From contig NW_004086451.1 of assembly GCF_000220395.1 (NCBI RefSeq), positions 2,712 through 34,403 on the forward strand: a stretch of DNA of 31,692 nucleotides, in the 5' to 3' direction. Shown here in pieces: positions 11,000 through 21,519 of this stretch. The stretch's first letter is position 1, and each line of letters starts with the position of its first letter. The DNA is from Ichthyophthirius multifiliis (taxonomy: Eukaryota > Ciliophora > Oligohymenophorea > Hymenostomatida). Both the position numbers and the translations under genes were made by a program. The notes under the pieces are model-generated. The model was not told the DNA's origin. It did no database searches and saw only the letters and a list, made by a program, of their open reading frames with translations.

Positions 11000-12229
11000 T
11001 CACTTATTTTTATGATAATAAAATTTTTTTGGTTATTATTTCTTTCCTTCATCATTTTTCTCATTATTTTATTTCTTTTTTTACTTTTCTCTCCAGGTTG
11101 GTCTTTTTCTTGTCAAAAAAGGATCATTTCCATCACTTGTTAGTTATTAAGCTTCGAATGATTCCCAAAGTTTATCATATTATTCTTAATATTTTTCTGA
11201 TAACTCTTAGCTTTCTATAATAGTTAAATTTTCTTAATTCTAATCAACAGCCTAACTAGTCCAATTAAATGATCCATTCATTAAAATGCATTTATCGATA
11301 ATACAAAATTTATGGTGCATATGAGCAACCTTATTTTAATCTGTTCTACAAGGAATACCTGCATTAGATAAATCCTAAATGTCAGATCCATAAGATTTTA
11401 ATTATTCATCATCTGAAATAATTCTTTTTTAATATAAAATATATTGCTTATGGTTAAATTTCCGTTTTTTTTTTTTTTTTTTTTTAAAAAAAAATTATTA
11501 ATATTTTTTTTTTAAAAAAAAAAAAAATTTAAAAAAAAACTGCAAAAAATATTAAATTATTTATTTAATAAACCTAATTTTAATTCCTTTTTTATGAAGA
11601 TCGTAAATTGTCCATGCTAAATAATCATTAGATAATATAAATACACATATATCTATTGATTGTGTGGCTAAATTTAAATAACTTATATAAAATAACGTAT
11701 TTAATAATTTTTTATTGTCTTAGTTTTATTTACTATTGTACTTTTGATTCATCTTCATTAGGGAAAAATAATGCGTCAATATATAGAGGCTTTTTTTGTG
11801 TACAAACATCTAAAACTTATAATAAAGCAGATTTTACTCTATTATTATAAAAAATTATAAAACAATTGATGTTAATACAATTCAACTTAATCATCATGAG
11901 AACCATTTTTTAATATATCTAATAAATTTACTATACTATCATGGTTTATATGACTTTATTCTTTTAAAAGGACTTTATATATTATATAATTTTTATAAAT
12001 AAGATAAATATTTATATTTATATAAATATATAAATATATTTATATTTATATACATATATATATATATATATTTATATAATTATTTATTTTAATATATTAT
12101 TGTATACTAATTTTATATATATTTTTTATTACTTTATTGGAAATTATCTGAGCATATTTTATTATTATCATTTGTTTAAAATGCTTCTTGGAAAGCTTTT
12201 TTTACAATATTTTCATCTTGATTGTACAT
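11000..12229 (-). CDS. PLD6/Zucchini-like single-HKD phospholipase D family protein
   Basis: Member of the PLD superfamily nearest to mitochondrial cardiolipin hydrolase/Zucchini endonuclease, which acts on cardiolipin or single-stranded RNA. Seen: LATQSIDICVFILSNDYLAW, IYDLHKKGIKIRIISDDEQ, GSDIQDLSNAGIPCR, then the catalytic HxKx4D in MHHKFCIIDKCILMNG (H201, K203, D208) followed by GSFNWTSQAVDQNQEN. There is one HKD only, so the active enzyme should be a dimer. Exons 12229-12133, 11972-11574 and 11423-11000 join at GT..AG introns of 160 and 150 bases. Two one-base overcalls in A/T runs (11849-11854 and 11689-11692) must be discounted, giving 305 residues. The N-terminus starts MYNQDENIVKKAFQEAFQ, with no transmembrane anchor or zinc finger as in animal PLD6. 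The C-terminus is a Lys/Gln tail. Whether it acts on lipid or RNA cannot be told. Confidence 0.88.
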
Positions 12230-13026
12230 TTTTTTATTAAATCTATAGTTATTTTATTTTAAATTAATTTTTATTTAATTAATGCAATTAATATACAAAT
12301 TAATTATTTTTTTTTTAATAATATAAATCAATATATTTTTTTTTTATTATATATTAAAAATTATTGAAATTAATAAAAAATTGATTTTATTAATATTTTT
12401 ATTATTAATATATTTATAATGTTTTTATTTTTATTATTACTATATATTTTTTATTTAACTAATATATATTATTTTATTATATATATTAACTTTAATAAAA
12501 AAAAAAAAAATCAAAATTTATAATTTTATATAATATTTATTTTAATTTATAATATATATTTAGTGTTAAATATTTTTTTTATTTTTTATTATTAAATACT
12601 TATAAATTTTATTTGCTTATATTTAATTTTTTTTATATTAATCTATTATTTTTTACTTACAAATATTAATTAAATATTATAAAAATATTAAAGCAATTTT
12701 TATATATTAATTTTTAATTTAATAATTAAAACTTTATTAATAATATAACCAAATAGAATTCATTATCTATAAAATTATATTATATCCAAAAAATTGAAAT
12801 AGAAAAATTAATTTCAATATAAATAATAAAAATATCTAAATACAAATATGCCTGTCATCTCTTATTATTATTAATTTTAATAATTAATTCAATAATCACT
12901 ACTGATAAATGTTAAAATTAATACTTATATTATTTTAATTACGCATATATATAAATATATTGAAGTATATTTATCATATTAAAATTTTTTCTAATATCTT
13001 AACATATAAATCAAGCTATATAAAGA
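12230..13026. other. Divergent spacer, A/T only
   Basis: About 800 bases between the start of the PLD6-like gene (-) and the start of an unknown + strand gene. It is rich in TAA/TTA with no recognised coding frame, and should hold both promoters. No motif stands out. Confidence 0.5.
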
Positions 13027-13980
13027 ATGTTTATTATTCTTTATATTAGTCTATAAAATTGTTTTCTTAGATTAAGGAAATAAGGGTATTATTTAATATG
13101 TTTTTTTGGTTGTTAATTGAGGTCTCCAAAAAAACTTAATTAAGAAAAATCTTAACAAGATAAAAATCGTAGATTAAAAGTTCAAATATAAATAAAAGAA
13201 GATATAAATTCTAATGATATTGATTATTTAGTTTAATATTAGAAGACTGAATTATAAAAATGTGTAAATTATTGTATATAGAATAATAATGTTTATAAAT
13301 AACAACATAAAACTTTAATATAAAATATTAATATGTAGGAATTACAGTATCATTTATAAAGAAATAATAGAAATATTTCGAATTTAAGTTAATAGGAAGC
13401 AATAATATATATTAATTTGTATATATACACTATTTTTTAATATAAAATTAATTAATTATATACTAAATAATTAAATAATATTTCAAACAAAAATAAAAGA
13501 TCTTTATAATAATATATCTTTATTTATAATTATGAAATTTAAATAAAAAATTATATGATATATTTTATAAATTTAGATCTATATATAATTTTTATATACA
13601 TCAATATAGCTTTTTAGAAAATCAATATATGGTTTAACTAAAGCATTTATAATATAAATGTTTATAAAGACTATAAAATTTAATCTATATATGATAATTA
13701 AAAATATATATATATATATAAATATATATATTTATATATAAATATATATATATATTTATATATTTAAATATATAATTTATTCTTTTAATATCTTTTAAAT
13801 ATTATTTTTAATTTATATATGTATTATATATTTAATTTTTTAATGTTTATTTATAAAAATCAATTAATAATACTTGTATGTATATAATAAGAAGAAAACT
13901 TATATTTAAGGATATTTTTGGAATTCTTAAAAAAGATTTAATTTCTCTTTATAAGTTATATATCAAAAATTTCTTAATGA
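13027..13980 (+). CDS. Unrecognised Gln/Asn/Tyr-rich protein, exon structure uncertain
   Basis: One frame stays free of TGA for 317 codons from ATG 13027 to TGA 13978-13980. The first 120 codons look truly coding: MFIILYISLQNCFLRLRK, then SPKKLNQEKSQQDKNRRLK, DINSNDIDYLVQYQKTELQK and NMQELQYHLQRNNRNISNL. The N-terminal hydrophobic stretch could be a signal or membrane segment. Later parts (about 13430-13870) are dominated by Ile/Tyr codons from TA repeats and may be introns; the final block EENLYLRIFLEFLKKIQFLF is again protein-like. No domain is recognised. The gene ends about 150 bases before the end of GCP4 on the opposite strand. Confidence 0.45.
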
Positions 13981-14128
13981 AAATAAAAATACTTTTAAAA
14001 AATTATCTAGTGGGTAAAAAATAATAAAAAAGATATAAGTAATATATTTTACATATATATATAAAATAATATATATTATTAATATATGTATTTTTTAATT
14101 ATTAATTTATATATAGATGTCTATTTTT

Positions 14129-14623
14129 TCAAATAAACTATTTTCTGTAGTATTCATTATAATCCAATCTAAGAATTAATTAATAAATAAAACTTGAATT
14201 CGTAGTTTTTGTTAAATGAATAAGTTAATTTAATAAAATTTTTATTTATTCGTTCAATTCGTTTCTTATATTATCAAATTAATCGTATAAAATCTCTATA
14301 CTAGTTCCAATTTCAATTCTTAAAATATATTTAATTAAAAGATATAATATAAAATATATATAAATAAATAAATATATAAAGTAATATAAATATATATATA
14401 ATTATATATATATATATAAATTTATTTATTTAAATTTTTTTTATACTTTGCTATAGTATAATTAAATTTCCTACATATATTAATTATATCAAAAATTGTT
14501 TTTATAGTAGAAGGTTCAGTTAAAAATACTTAACATTAAATTGAATTTAAATATAACTCTATTAATTTTCTTAATTCTTCGAAATCTTATATTTCTTTTA
14601 CTTTTTCTTATAACTTGATTAAA

Positions 14624-14655
<32 letters not shown>

Positions 14656-16322
14656 TCATATATATAAATATATAAATATTTTTATATATTTTTATTTATT
14701 TATTTAAATATATGTGTATATATTTATTTTTTTATAATAAAATAATATAAAATAAAATAAAAATTTATAACCTTATTCCATTAGTTTTCAATAACATCAT
14801 TGTGAAAATAAACCCAAATACTTTAAATAACAATACTTAATTATTTTTTGAGTTTAAATACATTATTTAAATTACAATCAAGTGCCTATTTTCTATAGTT
14901 TTTTACTAAATAAAGCCAAGTCCTATATAATTCTAATTATACTTAATTTATAGGAAATAAATATCGAAATAAAAGTTTATATTTTTCGATTATATGAGAA
15001 GAAATCATTAAATTTAGGGGCCATTTTGCTTAAAACTCAATCATAAGTCCATTCCAACAATCTTCATTATTAAAAACATTAGAATTTATCATTTAAAAAC
15101 TATATATATCAATTGCACAATTGCCATTAATTGAATCCTATAAAAAACCTATATATGATCTGCCCATATCTAAATTAATTATTTATTTAAATGCCATATC
15201 ATATTAAAAAGCTTGTTTATCTTCAAATATTAAAATCAGCTTTTTAGAGTCATATTGTATTTTTATATAATGAATTTGCTCTTCAGTAAAATCTATTAAT
15301 TCATTTAAATTATGATTAAAAAGTAGATTTTCTTTATGGTTTCCTTACTTTTTTTAAATAAGTTATATATAAGAAAGGATTTTTTTTTGCTGTTTTTAAT
15401 ATGTTCCGAATTTTATCGCAAAATAGCTTTATTAATTAGAATTAAATAAATAAGATAATATATATATATATATGTATATATAAATTAGAATATTTATTTT
15501 TATATATATATATATATCATTTTTTTTATATATTTATATATATTTATTTTTATATATATATATATATATCATTTTTTAAATTTTATTTACTCATTTATTT
15601 CATCTAATGATAATGGAGCATTTTTTTTATAACTTGTTATTTCTTTTTAATTTTAAAATACTAAAACAAGATTATTTTAAATCATTTCTTCACTATTTTT
15701 TAGTATTGTTGGCGAGTCTTCATTTATCATTTATTACCGTTATTTTTATCTTTTTTTATTTTTCAGATAATAAAAATTTATTATATTAATTATATTTATA
15801 CATTAAAAAATTTCTTTCTTTTTTGAATCGAAATCTAAAATTTAACTTAAATCCATTTTCAATATTTTATTTAAAATTATACCATAATGAACCTGATTAT
15901 TTCCCATTTTTCATTGGCTAAAATCTTAAATATTTATTTGCGTTTTAAGATACATTACCAACAATTGTTAATTCATTAATAGAGGAAAAATCTTTAAAAT
16001 CAAATCCATTATTTTTTATTTTAAAACGAAAATCTTTCATATTACTTATTGATTCTTCGTCGTTTTTTAATTTCATTATTGTTTTTGTTACTATTATATC
16101 ATTTAGAATATTTTCGGTTTCTGCTTTTGGAGGTAGTTACATTAGAGTCCTTGTTTCTTCAAAAAAAGCTTTGAAAAATTCTCCGTTTTTCAAAAAAAAA
16201 TATTAGTCAAGTACTCCTAAATATTTCATTAAATTTTCTTTTTTTAAGACTAAATCTAGAAGCTATTTAGCTATTTCATGCCTTAATTATTCAATATTAT
16301 TTTAAAATCTATTATTTTTAAA

Positions 16323-16372
<50 letters not shown>

Positions 16373-17463
16373 TTATATATATATATTCATATATTTTTAC
16401 TTAAAACTATCAAATTTAGATAATTCTTATACTAATTAAAGCATATTATTTAATGGTAAAAAAGACTATTAATATTAAACTTAGGTATTTCTTAAAATTC
16501 TAATTCCTTTTCCTATAAAAAGTATTTTTTCTGCTTATTTATGGGAAATAAGAATTTAAGGTAACATAGGATATCTAAGAGAAAAAACATTATCCCAATC
16601 ATTTTCTAGAACTTCGTTTTAAAATGTTTAGTATTTAATTTATTTTTAAACTTCTTCTATTCTATATATGAAAAATTCATTGTAAAAATCTTATAAGTTT
16701 CCATATAAAAGCCAAGAACTAAGCTATTAATATAAACATATTATATATATATATATTTATACATATATATATATATATATATTTTTTTTAATATAGTACT
16801 TATTAAAATAAGACTTAATAACATTAATTCATTAAAATTTAATAAACGTCCCTTAAATACGTGTTTCCTGATTATCCTTTATTATATATAAATTCTAAAA
16901 GTTGTCCACCTTTTAAATTTCCTTCCAATATTTCAATTATTGTATTATGTAAACTTGGAAGAATATCAAAATAAGAAGTAAGGTGAATTTTTAATGATGA
17001 TATTGTATATGCTCTTTATGTTAAATATTGTTTTTCTATTTATACTATTTCTTCCCTATAATTATCTAATGTTTCTTCTAAACCTAAACAAAAACCCTTT
17101 ATAATTAATTTTTATTTATAGATACATTTATATAGACATATGATTTTTTTGTTTTTTATTTATTACTTTTATATATGCACTATTACCTATAATTATATTT
17201 TCTGCTATTGGACATTCGTCTAAATCTTATATTTTATATATTTCTTCTTGTTTAAATTATATTTTGGAAAAACTTTCGTAATTTTCATCTAAAAACTATT
17301 CTAAGTATTTATAATAATAACCTAAACATACAAGAGAATTAACAGCTTGGATTTCCGAATTATTTAAAAAATGTATTCTTGGGTCTAAAATAAATGAATT
17401 ATTTTCCTCAATTATTATATTTCCTGTTTTTCCAAGCAGGGCAAATAATATTTCGTGAAGCAT
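14129..17463 (-). CDS. TUBGCP4: Gamma-tubulin complex component 4 (GCP4)
   Basis: Subunit of the gamma-tubulin ring complex, which nucleates microtubules at basal bodies, in cilia and in the cell cortex. It starts MLHEILFALLGKTGNIII, as GCP4 proteins do, then FDILPSLHNTIIEILEGNLK (GRIP1), GNTYLRDVYQILMNQCYQV, LSSWLLYGNLQDFYNEFFIY, LFIGKGIRILR, and a GRIP2 domain with KYLGVLDQYFFLKNGEFF, QAKWPLNLMISSHIIEKYKL and the C-terminal LILRLDYNEYYRKQFI. Six GT..AG introns fit in phase: 17097-17166, 16724-16799, 16309-16400, 15427-15590, 14614-14771 and 14319-14446. One extra base in the T7 run at 15751-15757 must be discounted; the total is then 684 codons (683 residues; human 667). Between the GRIP domains is a low-conservation insert (NEDSPTILKNSEEM region). 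The four larger introns (92-164 bases) carry TA repeats. Confidence 0.93.
15491..15577. repeat. Direct duplication inside a GCP4 intron
   Basis: Two copies (about 15491-15528 and 15541-15577) of TATTTATTTT followed by a TA run and CATTTTTT. They lie in intron 15427-15590, so the intron grew by local duplication. Confidence 0.8.
16325..16365. repeat. (AT)n microsatellite inside a GCP4 intron
   Basis: About 18-20 uninterrupted AT units within intron 16309-16400. Confidence 0.85.
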
Positions 17464-17472
17464 TTTTTTATT

Positions 17473-17507
<35 letters not shown>

Positions 17508-17938
17508 AAAAAAAATACAATTTTTTTTTTTTTTTTTTTTTTTTTTTCTTAATTAAAATTTAAAAAATTTCAAATTTTACAAAAAAATATTTTAAAATAT
17601 AAAAATTTAAAATATTTAAAAAAAAAAAATTTTCAATTTAAACTTAGTATTTTAGGTTATTATTTTTATATTACCTATTCGGGTTATTATTTATCTCAAT
17701 TTAAATATCTATTTTTTATAATAAAACTTAATACATATAAAATATTTTTATTAAAAATTACTTATTGCAAGTGAATATATTATCAAGTTATATTATATAT
17801 ATATATATATGTTTATTAATTTAAACGAAAAAAAAAATATTCAGTCTATATTGGAATATATATAAATATATATATAATAAAATAATTATTACTAATTTAT
17901 TTTTTAATTTAATAAAATATTTTTAATTAATGAAATAG
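17464..17938. other. Spacer upstream of GCP4
   Basis: About 475 bases of A/T sequence with a long T run at about 17521-17547. It presumably contains the GCP4 promoter and the 3' end of the next minus-strand gene. No motif was recognised. Confidence 0.5.
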
Positions 17939-19454
17939 TCAAAAATCTAAATTAAGTTCAAATAATTATTTATTTTATTTAATTTAATTAAAACTTTCCC
18001 TTTAAATATTCCTAAAGTTAGCATTCTTATTTTCCATTTGACTCTTATACTATGCTTATAAAATCAATCCTTCAAAAAACTAATTTATATTACATAAAAC
18101 TTCTCCTAAATCATGATGTTTATAAGCTATTTTATAACAAAGTTCAATAGCCGAGCAAAAAAAAGCCATATCATATTCCAAAACTCTTGTCCCAGATTTT
18201 ATAATATCTCTTGATTCTTCATTAATAAGTTTTAAATTGCATAAAAATACTTTCGAATTGCCTTATTATACTAATATAACTTATCCTTTCCTAAATTCTG
18301 TATAGTTATGTAGTTCTTTGGATATATTAATTACTTCTTCTAGTAAATTTGTATATTAGGATATTTATTTTGGTTGATTTTTAATTAATAATTTATATAT
18401 ATGAAATGGGTTGAAATTAGTTATTTTTGCAATTTAAAAAGCGTTTTGAATTTCCTTTATTTTTAAGTGGAAATTATCGAATTTATTTTGGGGGAAATTT
18501 TCAGTGTTTTTTTTTTCTTCTGAAAAAACTGTTTTTTCTTCACTTTTTTAAATTTAGTCTTTTTTCTCTGTTTTTTATATTTAAATGGGAAAAAGTGGCT
18601 AAATTATATTAAAAATAGACTAATCTTATTAAAAATTGAAAAAAATATTCGTTTTTTCATTCGAAAAATTTCCTTTGTTATTATTATTATTATTCTCAAG
18701 TAAAAAAAGCACTTTTTAAGCACAAAAAAATTACGCTTCTTTCATTTCTTTATCTAATTAACCCTCTATACTGTAGTTTTTTATCTTGAATATATATTGG
18801 AATTGCTTATTAGGGTTTTCTTAATTTATTTTGAGCACGAATTTGTATTCATGGAAGTTTTTTAAAATATTTATGGCCTATTAAAGCTCTTTTATAGGAT
18901 CTTTTTTTAGGTTAATGGGGTTTATTTGTCCTGTTTCAATTAATATTTCAATACTTTTAATGAATTATTTTATGGCTTCTTGTTTTTTGAGTATATTGCG
19001 CTTTTTTTCTCGAATTTATTTAACTTTTTAGATGAGATATTTCCTGTTTTTATCGAAATTGAATTTAACTTCTTCTAAGTAAATTTATCTTTTGTTTTAT
19101 AAAAATATTAAATATTCGATTAATTAAATGTTATTTTCTTGTAATTATTTGAGTTTTTTAATTTTCTCAAGATGAAATATAAAATCGTTAATTTCTTTAT
19201 ATAAAAAAGGCTATGATATACTATTTATGAAAAAGAATATGAGCTTTTTTTTAAATTATTAATTATGAAGTATTATTTTGTCATTTTATATATAATCAAA
19301 ATAATTCAAAATATCATTTAGATTTAAAGTTTAATTATTATAATTATAAATTATGTCTTTTTGAAGTTTTGAGATATTTAGTTATAATAAATTATTATTA
19401 AATAAAATTTAATCTATAGTTTATTTTATTAAAGGAAGGATTATTTACATCCAT
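17939..19454 (-). CDS. Unrecognised coiled-coil protein
   Basis: Intronless gene of 504 residues after discounting one extra base near the start (the AAA at 19431-19433 is the likeliest place). The N-terminal half is helical and charged: LNISKLQKDIIYNYNN, EEVKFNFDKNRKYLIQKVKQ, REKKRNILKKQEAIKQFIKS. A low-complexity middle follows (ENNNNNNKGNFSNEKTN, EEKTVFSEEKKNTENF). The C-terminal third is better ordered: FNPFHIYKLLIKNQPKQISQ, NLLEEVINISKELHNYTEF, GTRVLEYDMAFFCSAIELCY and HHDLGEVLCNINQFFEGL. The order coiled coil, linker, then a block of the form G..LL..DI....DL...L.NL..FL is faintly like UVRAG/Atg14-type PI3-kinase subunits, but I do not consider this shown. It lies between GCP4 and the AlkB-like gene on the same strand. 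Confidence 0.72.
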
Positions 19455-19539
19455 TATTAAGAAGATTTTTAAAGGCGCATCTATTATTATGATTTTTAAT
19501 ATGATTATGATTTTTAATATAATTTTAATTATAATTATA

Positions 19540-19584
<45 letters not shown>
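19540..19584. repeat. (ATT)n trinucleotide microsatellite
   Basis: About 15 perfect ATT units, flanked by imperfect ATT/ATAATT copies, in the gap between the coiled-coil gene start (19454) and the AlkB-like gene end (19773). Translated on the minus strand it would give a poly-Asn string, but it lies outside both genes. Confidence 0.9.
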
Positions 19585-19585
<1 letters not shown>

Positions 19586-19772
19586 GTATTTATTTTAATA
19601 TATTTATTATTATTATATATTTTTAATTTTTTTTTTTTAATTAAACTATATTTTTTAAAAAAAAATATATTTAAAATATATTCTAAATAATTACTTTTAA
19701 TAATTAATATCAATAATATATACATATTATTTAATTATTAAAAATCAATTTTATTTTTATGTATATATATTT

Positions 19773-20954
19773 TCATAAATAAACACTTATAATTGATAAA
19801 ACAAAAAGCCCTATAGTAAGTTTTTAAATAAACTTCCAAACTTCATCTTAAATTTCTTTATCAATAATATTTTTGCCTTCTTTTTAATAATTTTTAAGTT
19901 ATTTATTCATAATCTTGAACCATATCTTTGGGAACAATGCCATAAGTACACAAACAGTATATCCATGAGGTAATTAAGGACTTTCATCATAACTACATAA
20001 CGTTTAATATTCCTTATAACTATTTTCATGATGATCAGAATGTCTTTATATTTTAAAAAGTAAATAATTTGAAACCCTATGTGGTGCATTCCAAGAGAAT
20101 TTTATATTTACTGGCTCATATACTCCTGGAGAAATTTCCTTTCTCACAAGTCCGTAATGTTCTACATAATTAGCCATTTCTAAATAGACTACAGAAACAA
20201 AACTCTAGAATAAGAATAGCATTCCACCATAGTATCCATATATTTTAAAAACTATATAAGGCAAAAAGAACATCATGAAAGTAAAAAAATACATTCTGTT
20301 ATATATAATATTAAAAGTATATCTATTATTTTTACTCTATTATTCATTTTCGATATTCCAAGCATTCTTATAAGTTCCTATTAATGTCTAAGGTAAAAAC
20401 TCATATAGACTTTAGTTTAATCTTGATGTAGCTGCGTCTTTATGTGTCGCGACGTTTTTGTGATGTCCTTATATATGCTCGATTGCGAAATGCATATAAA
20501 GGTTTTTCGCAAGTGTTAAATAGCCTAAGATCTTGTCTTGTATGCGGTCTTTGTGAAACAGTTCATGGGCAACGTTTATGTTAGATGTGCCGGCGTTGGA
20601 TACGGAAAAAATTATTCCAAATTATTGTAAATAGGAGAGTTTTTCTCTATTTATACAAATATAGTCTATACACCAAAATGTAAATAGCCAATCTAGAACA
20701 ACGGATAGGTATAAAGGAATTCTGTATTTGATTTTTCCAGTAAGCTTTTTTATTTCTTCTTTTGTAGGGTTTTTTAGGTCTAAAGGAAAGAAATGATCGC
20801 AGTAAGGAATTACGGTATATACTATTAGAATAAAGAAAAAATATTGCTTTAAGTATTTAAAAGCTATGAAGGCAAACGGGTAAAGTAGCGGGATCATATA
20901 ATATTGAAAAGAACTAAAGAGGGTTATATTGTCTATTATTTCAAGGGTTGTCAT
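19773..20954 (-). CDS. AlkB-family alkane 1-monooxygenase-like membrane di-iron enzyme
   Basis: Integral-membrane non-haem di-iron hydroxylase, 393 residues in one exon with no frame breaks. All histidine boxes of the alkane hydroxylase (AlkB) family are present: NVAHELFHK (H130, H134), EHIQGHHKNVATHKDAATSR (H160, H164, H165), NYVEHYGLVR (H266) and RHSDHHENSYKEYQTL (H305, H308, H309), followed by SPQLPHGYT. AlkB enzymes oxidise the terminal carbon of alkanes or fatty chains with electrons from rubredoxin; no rubredoxin domain is fused here. Hydrophobic segments at about residues 15-60, 85-105, 115-130 and 220-260 fit the membrane topology. In-frame TAA codons read as Gln, one inside the EHIQGHH box, show it is a nuclear ciliate gene and not bacterial contamination. 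The true substrate may be a lipid. The stretch 20440-20600 is clearly richer in G/C than its neighbours, as expected for a constrained catalytic core. Confidence 0.92.
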
Positions 20955-21519
20955 TTTATTTATTAGGTTATACTATTATTTTAGATTTTTTTTTAATTTT
21001 GATTATTTTGTTTATAGGTTTAGTTTTGTTTTTGCCTTTGCTTTGTTATTTAAATTTAATGTATATGTAATAGATTTTATATTAAACCTGTCTTTATAAT
21101 AATAATATTTTTATTAAAATAATGAATTAAGTGTTGGTTAAATTAAAATAAAATTTTAAATCAGGATATAATATAAATAAAATTAAAAGAGAAAAAAAAT
21201 TTGCAATAATAATTATAACAAATAGATTAATTTAAAATTAAATATTGAATAAAATATTTTATTAATAATAAAAATTATTTTTTTATTTATTAAATTTTAT
21301 TTAATAATACTTAGCTTTTTATTTAATAACATATAAAAAAAATTCTTTATTTTATCTTTCTTTAAATATTTTTTCATACAATATAAATAAAAAAATTATA
21401 TATACTTACATATATATATTTTTATAATTTTTTTTAACTAATTAATAAAAAATTTATATAAATGCAAAATAGAACATTCTAATTTATAATATTTAAGAAA
21501 CAAAATAATACAAAAAATA
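20955..21519. other. Spacer upstream of the AlkB-like gene
   Basis: About 565 bases, A/T-rich, between the ES1 stop and the AlkB-like start. The first 120 bases (to about 21075) are T-rich and probably leader. No coding frame or known site was seen. Confidence 0.5.

Noticed and set aside
10972-11220. A + strand open frame rich in Phe and Leu
   Set aside because: It is antisense to the C-terminal exon of the PLD6-like gene; the Phe/Leu content only mirrors Lys/Gln codons on the other strand.
11656-11850. A + strand open frame of 64 codons
   Set aside because: It is the complement of the conserved PLD6-like exon 2 and has no codon or family support of its own.
14117-14192. A possible last exon of the 13.0-14.0 kb + strand gene (MSIFSNKLFSVVF, ending in TGA)
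   Set aside because: It is antisense to the conserved C-terminus of GCP4 (RLDYNEYYRKQFI), which explains these bases better, and the + strand frame already ends at TGA 13978-13980.
19525-19725. A minus-strand frame ending in a poly-Asn string
   Set aside because: It is produced by the (ATT)n microsatellite between two genes; no conserved residues.
19773-20954. Bacterial contamination as the source of the AlkB-like gene
   Set aside because: In-frame TAA codons at conserved positions, TGA as stop and A/T-rich codon use match the neighbouring ciliate genes.
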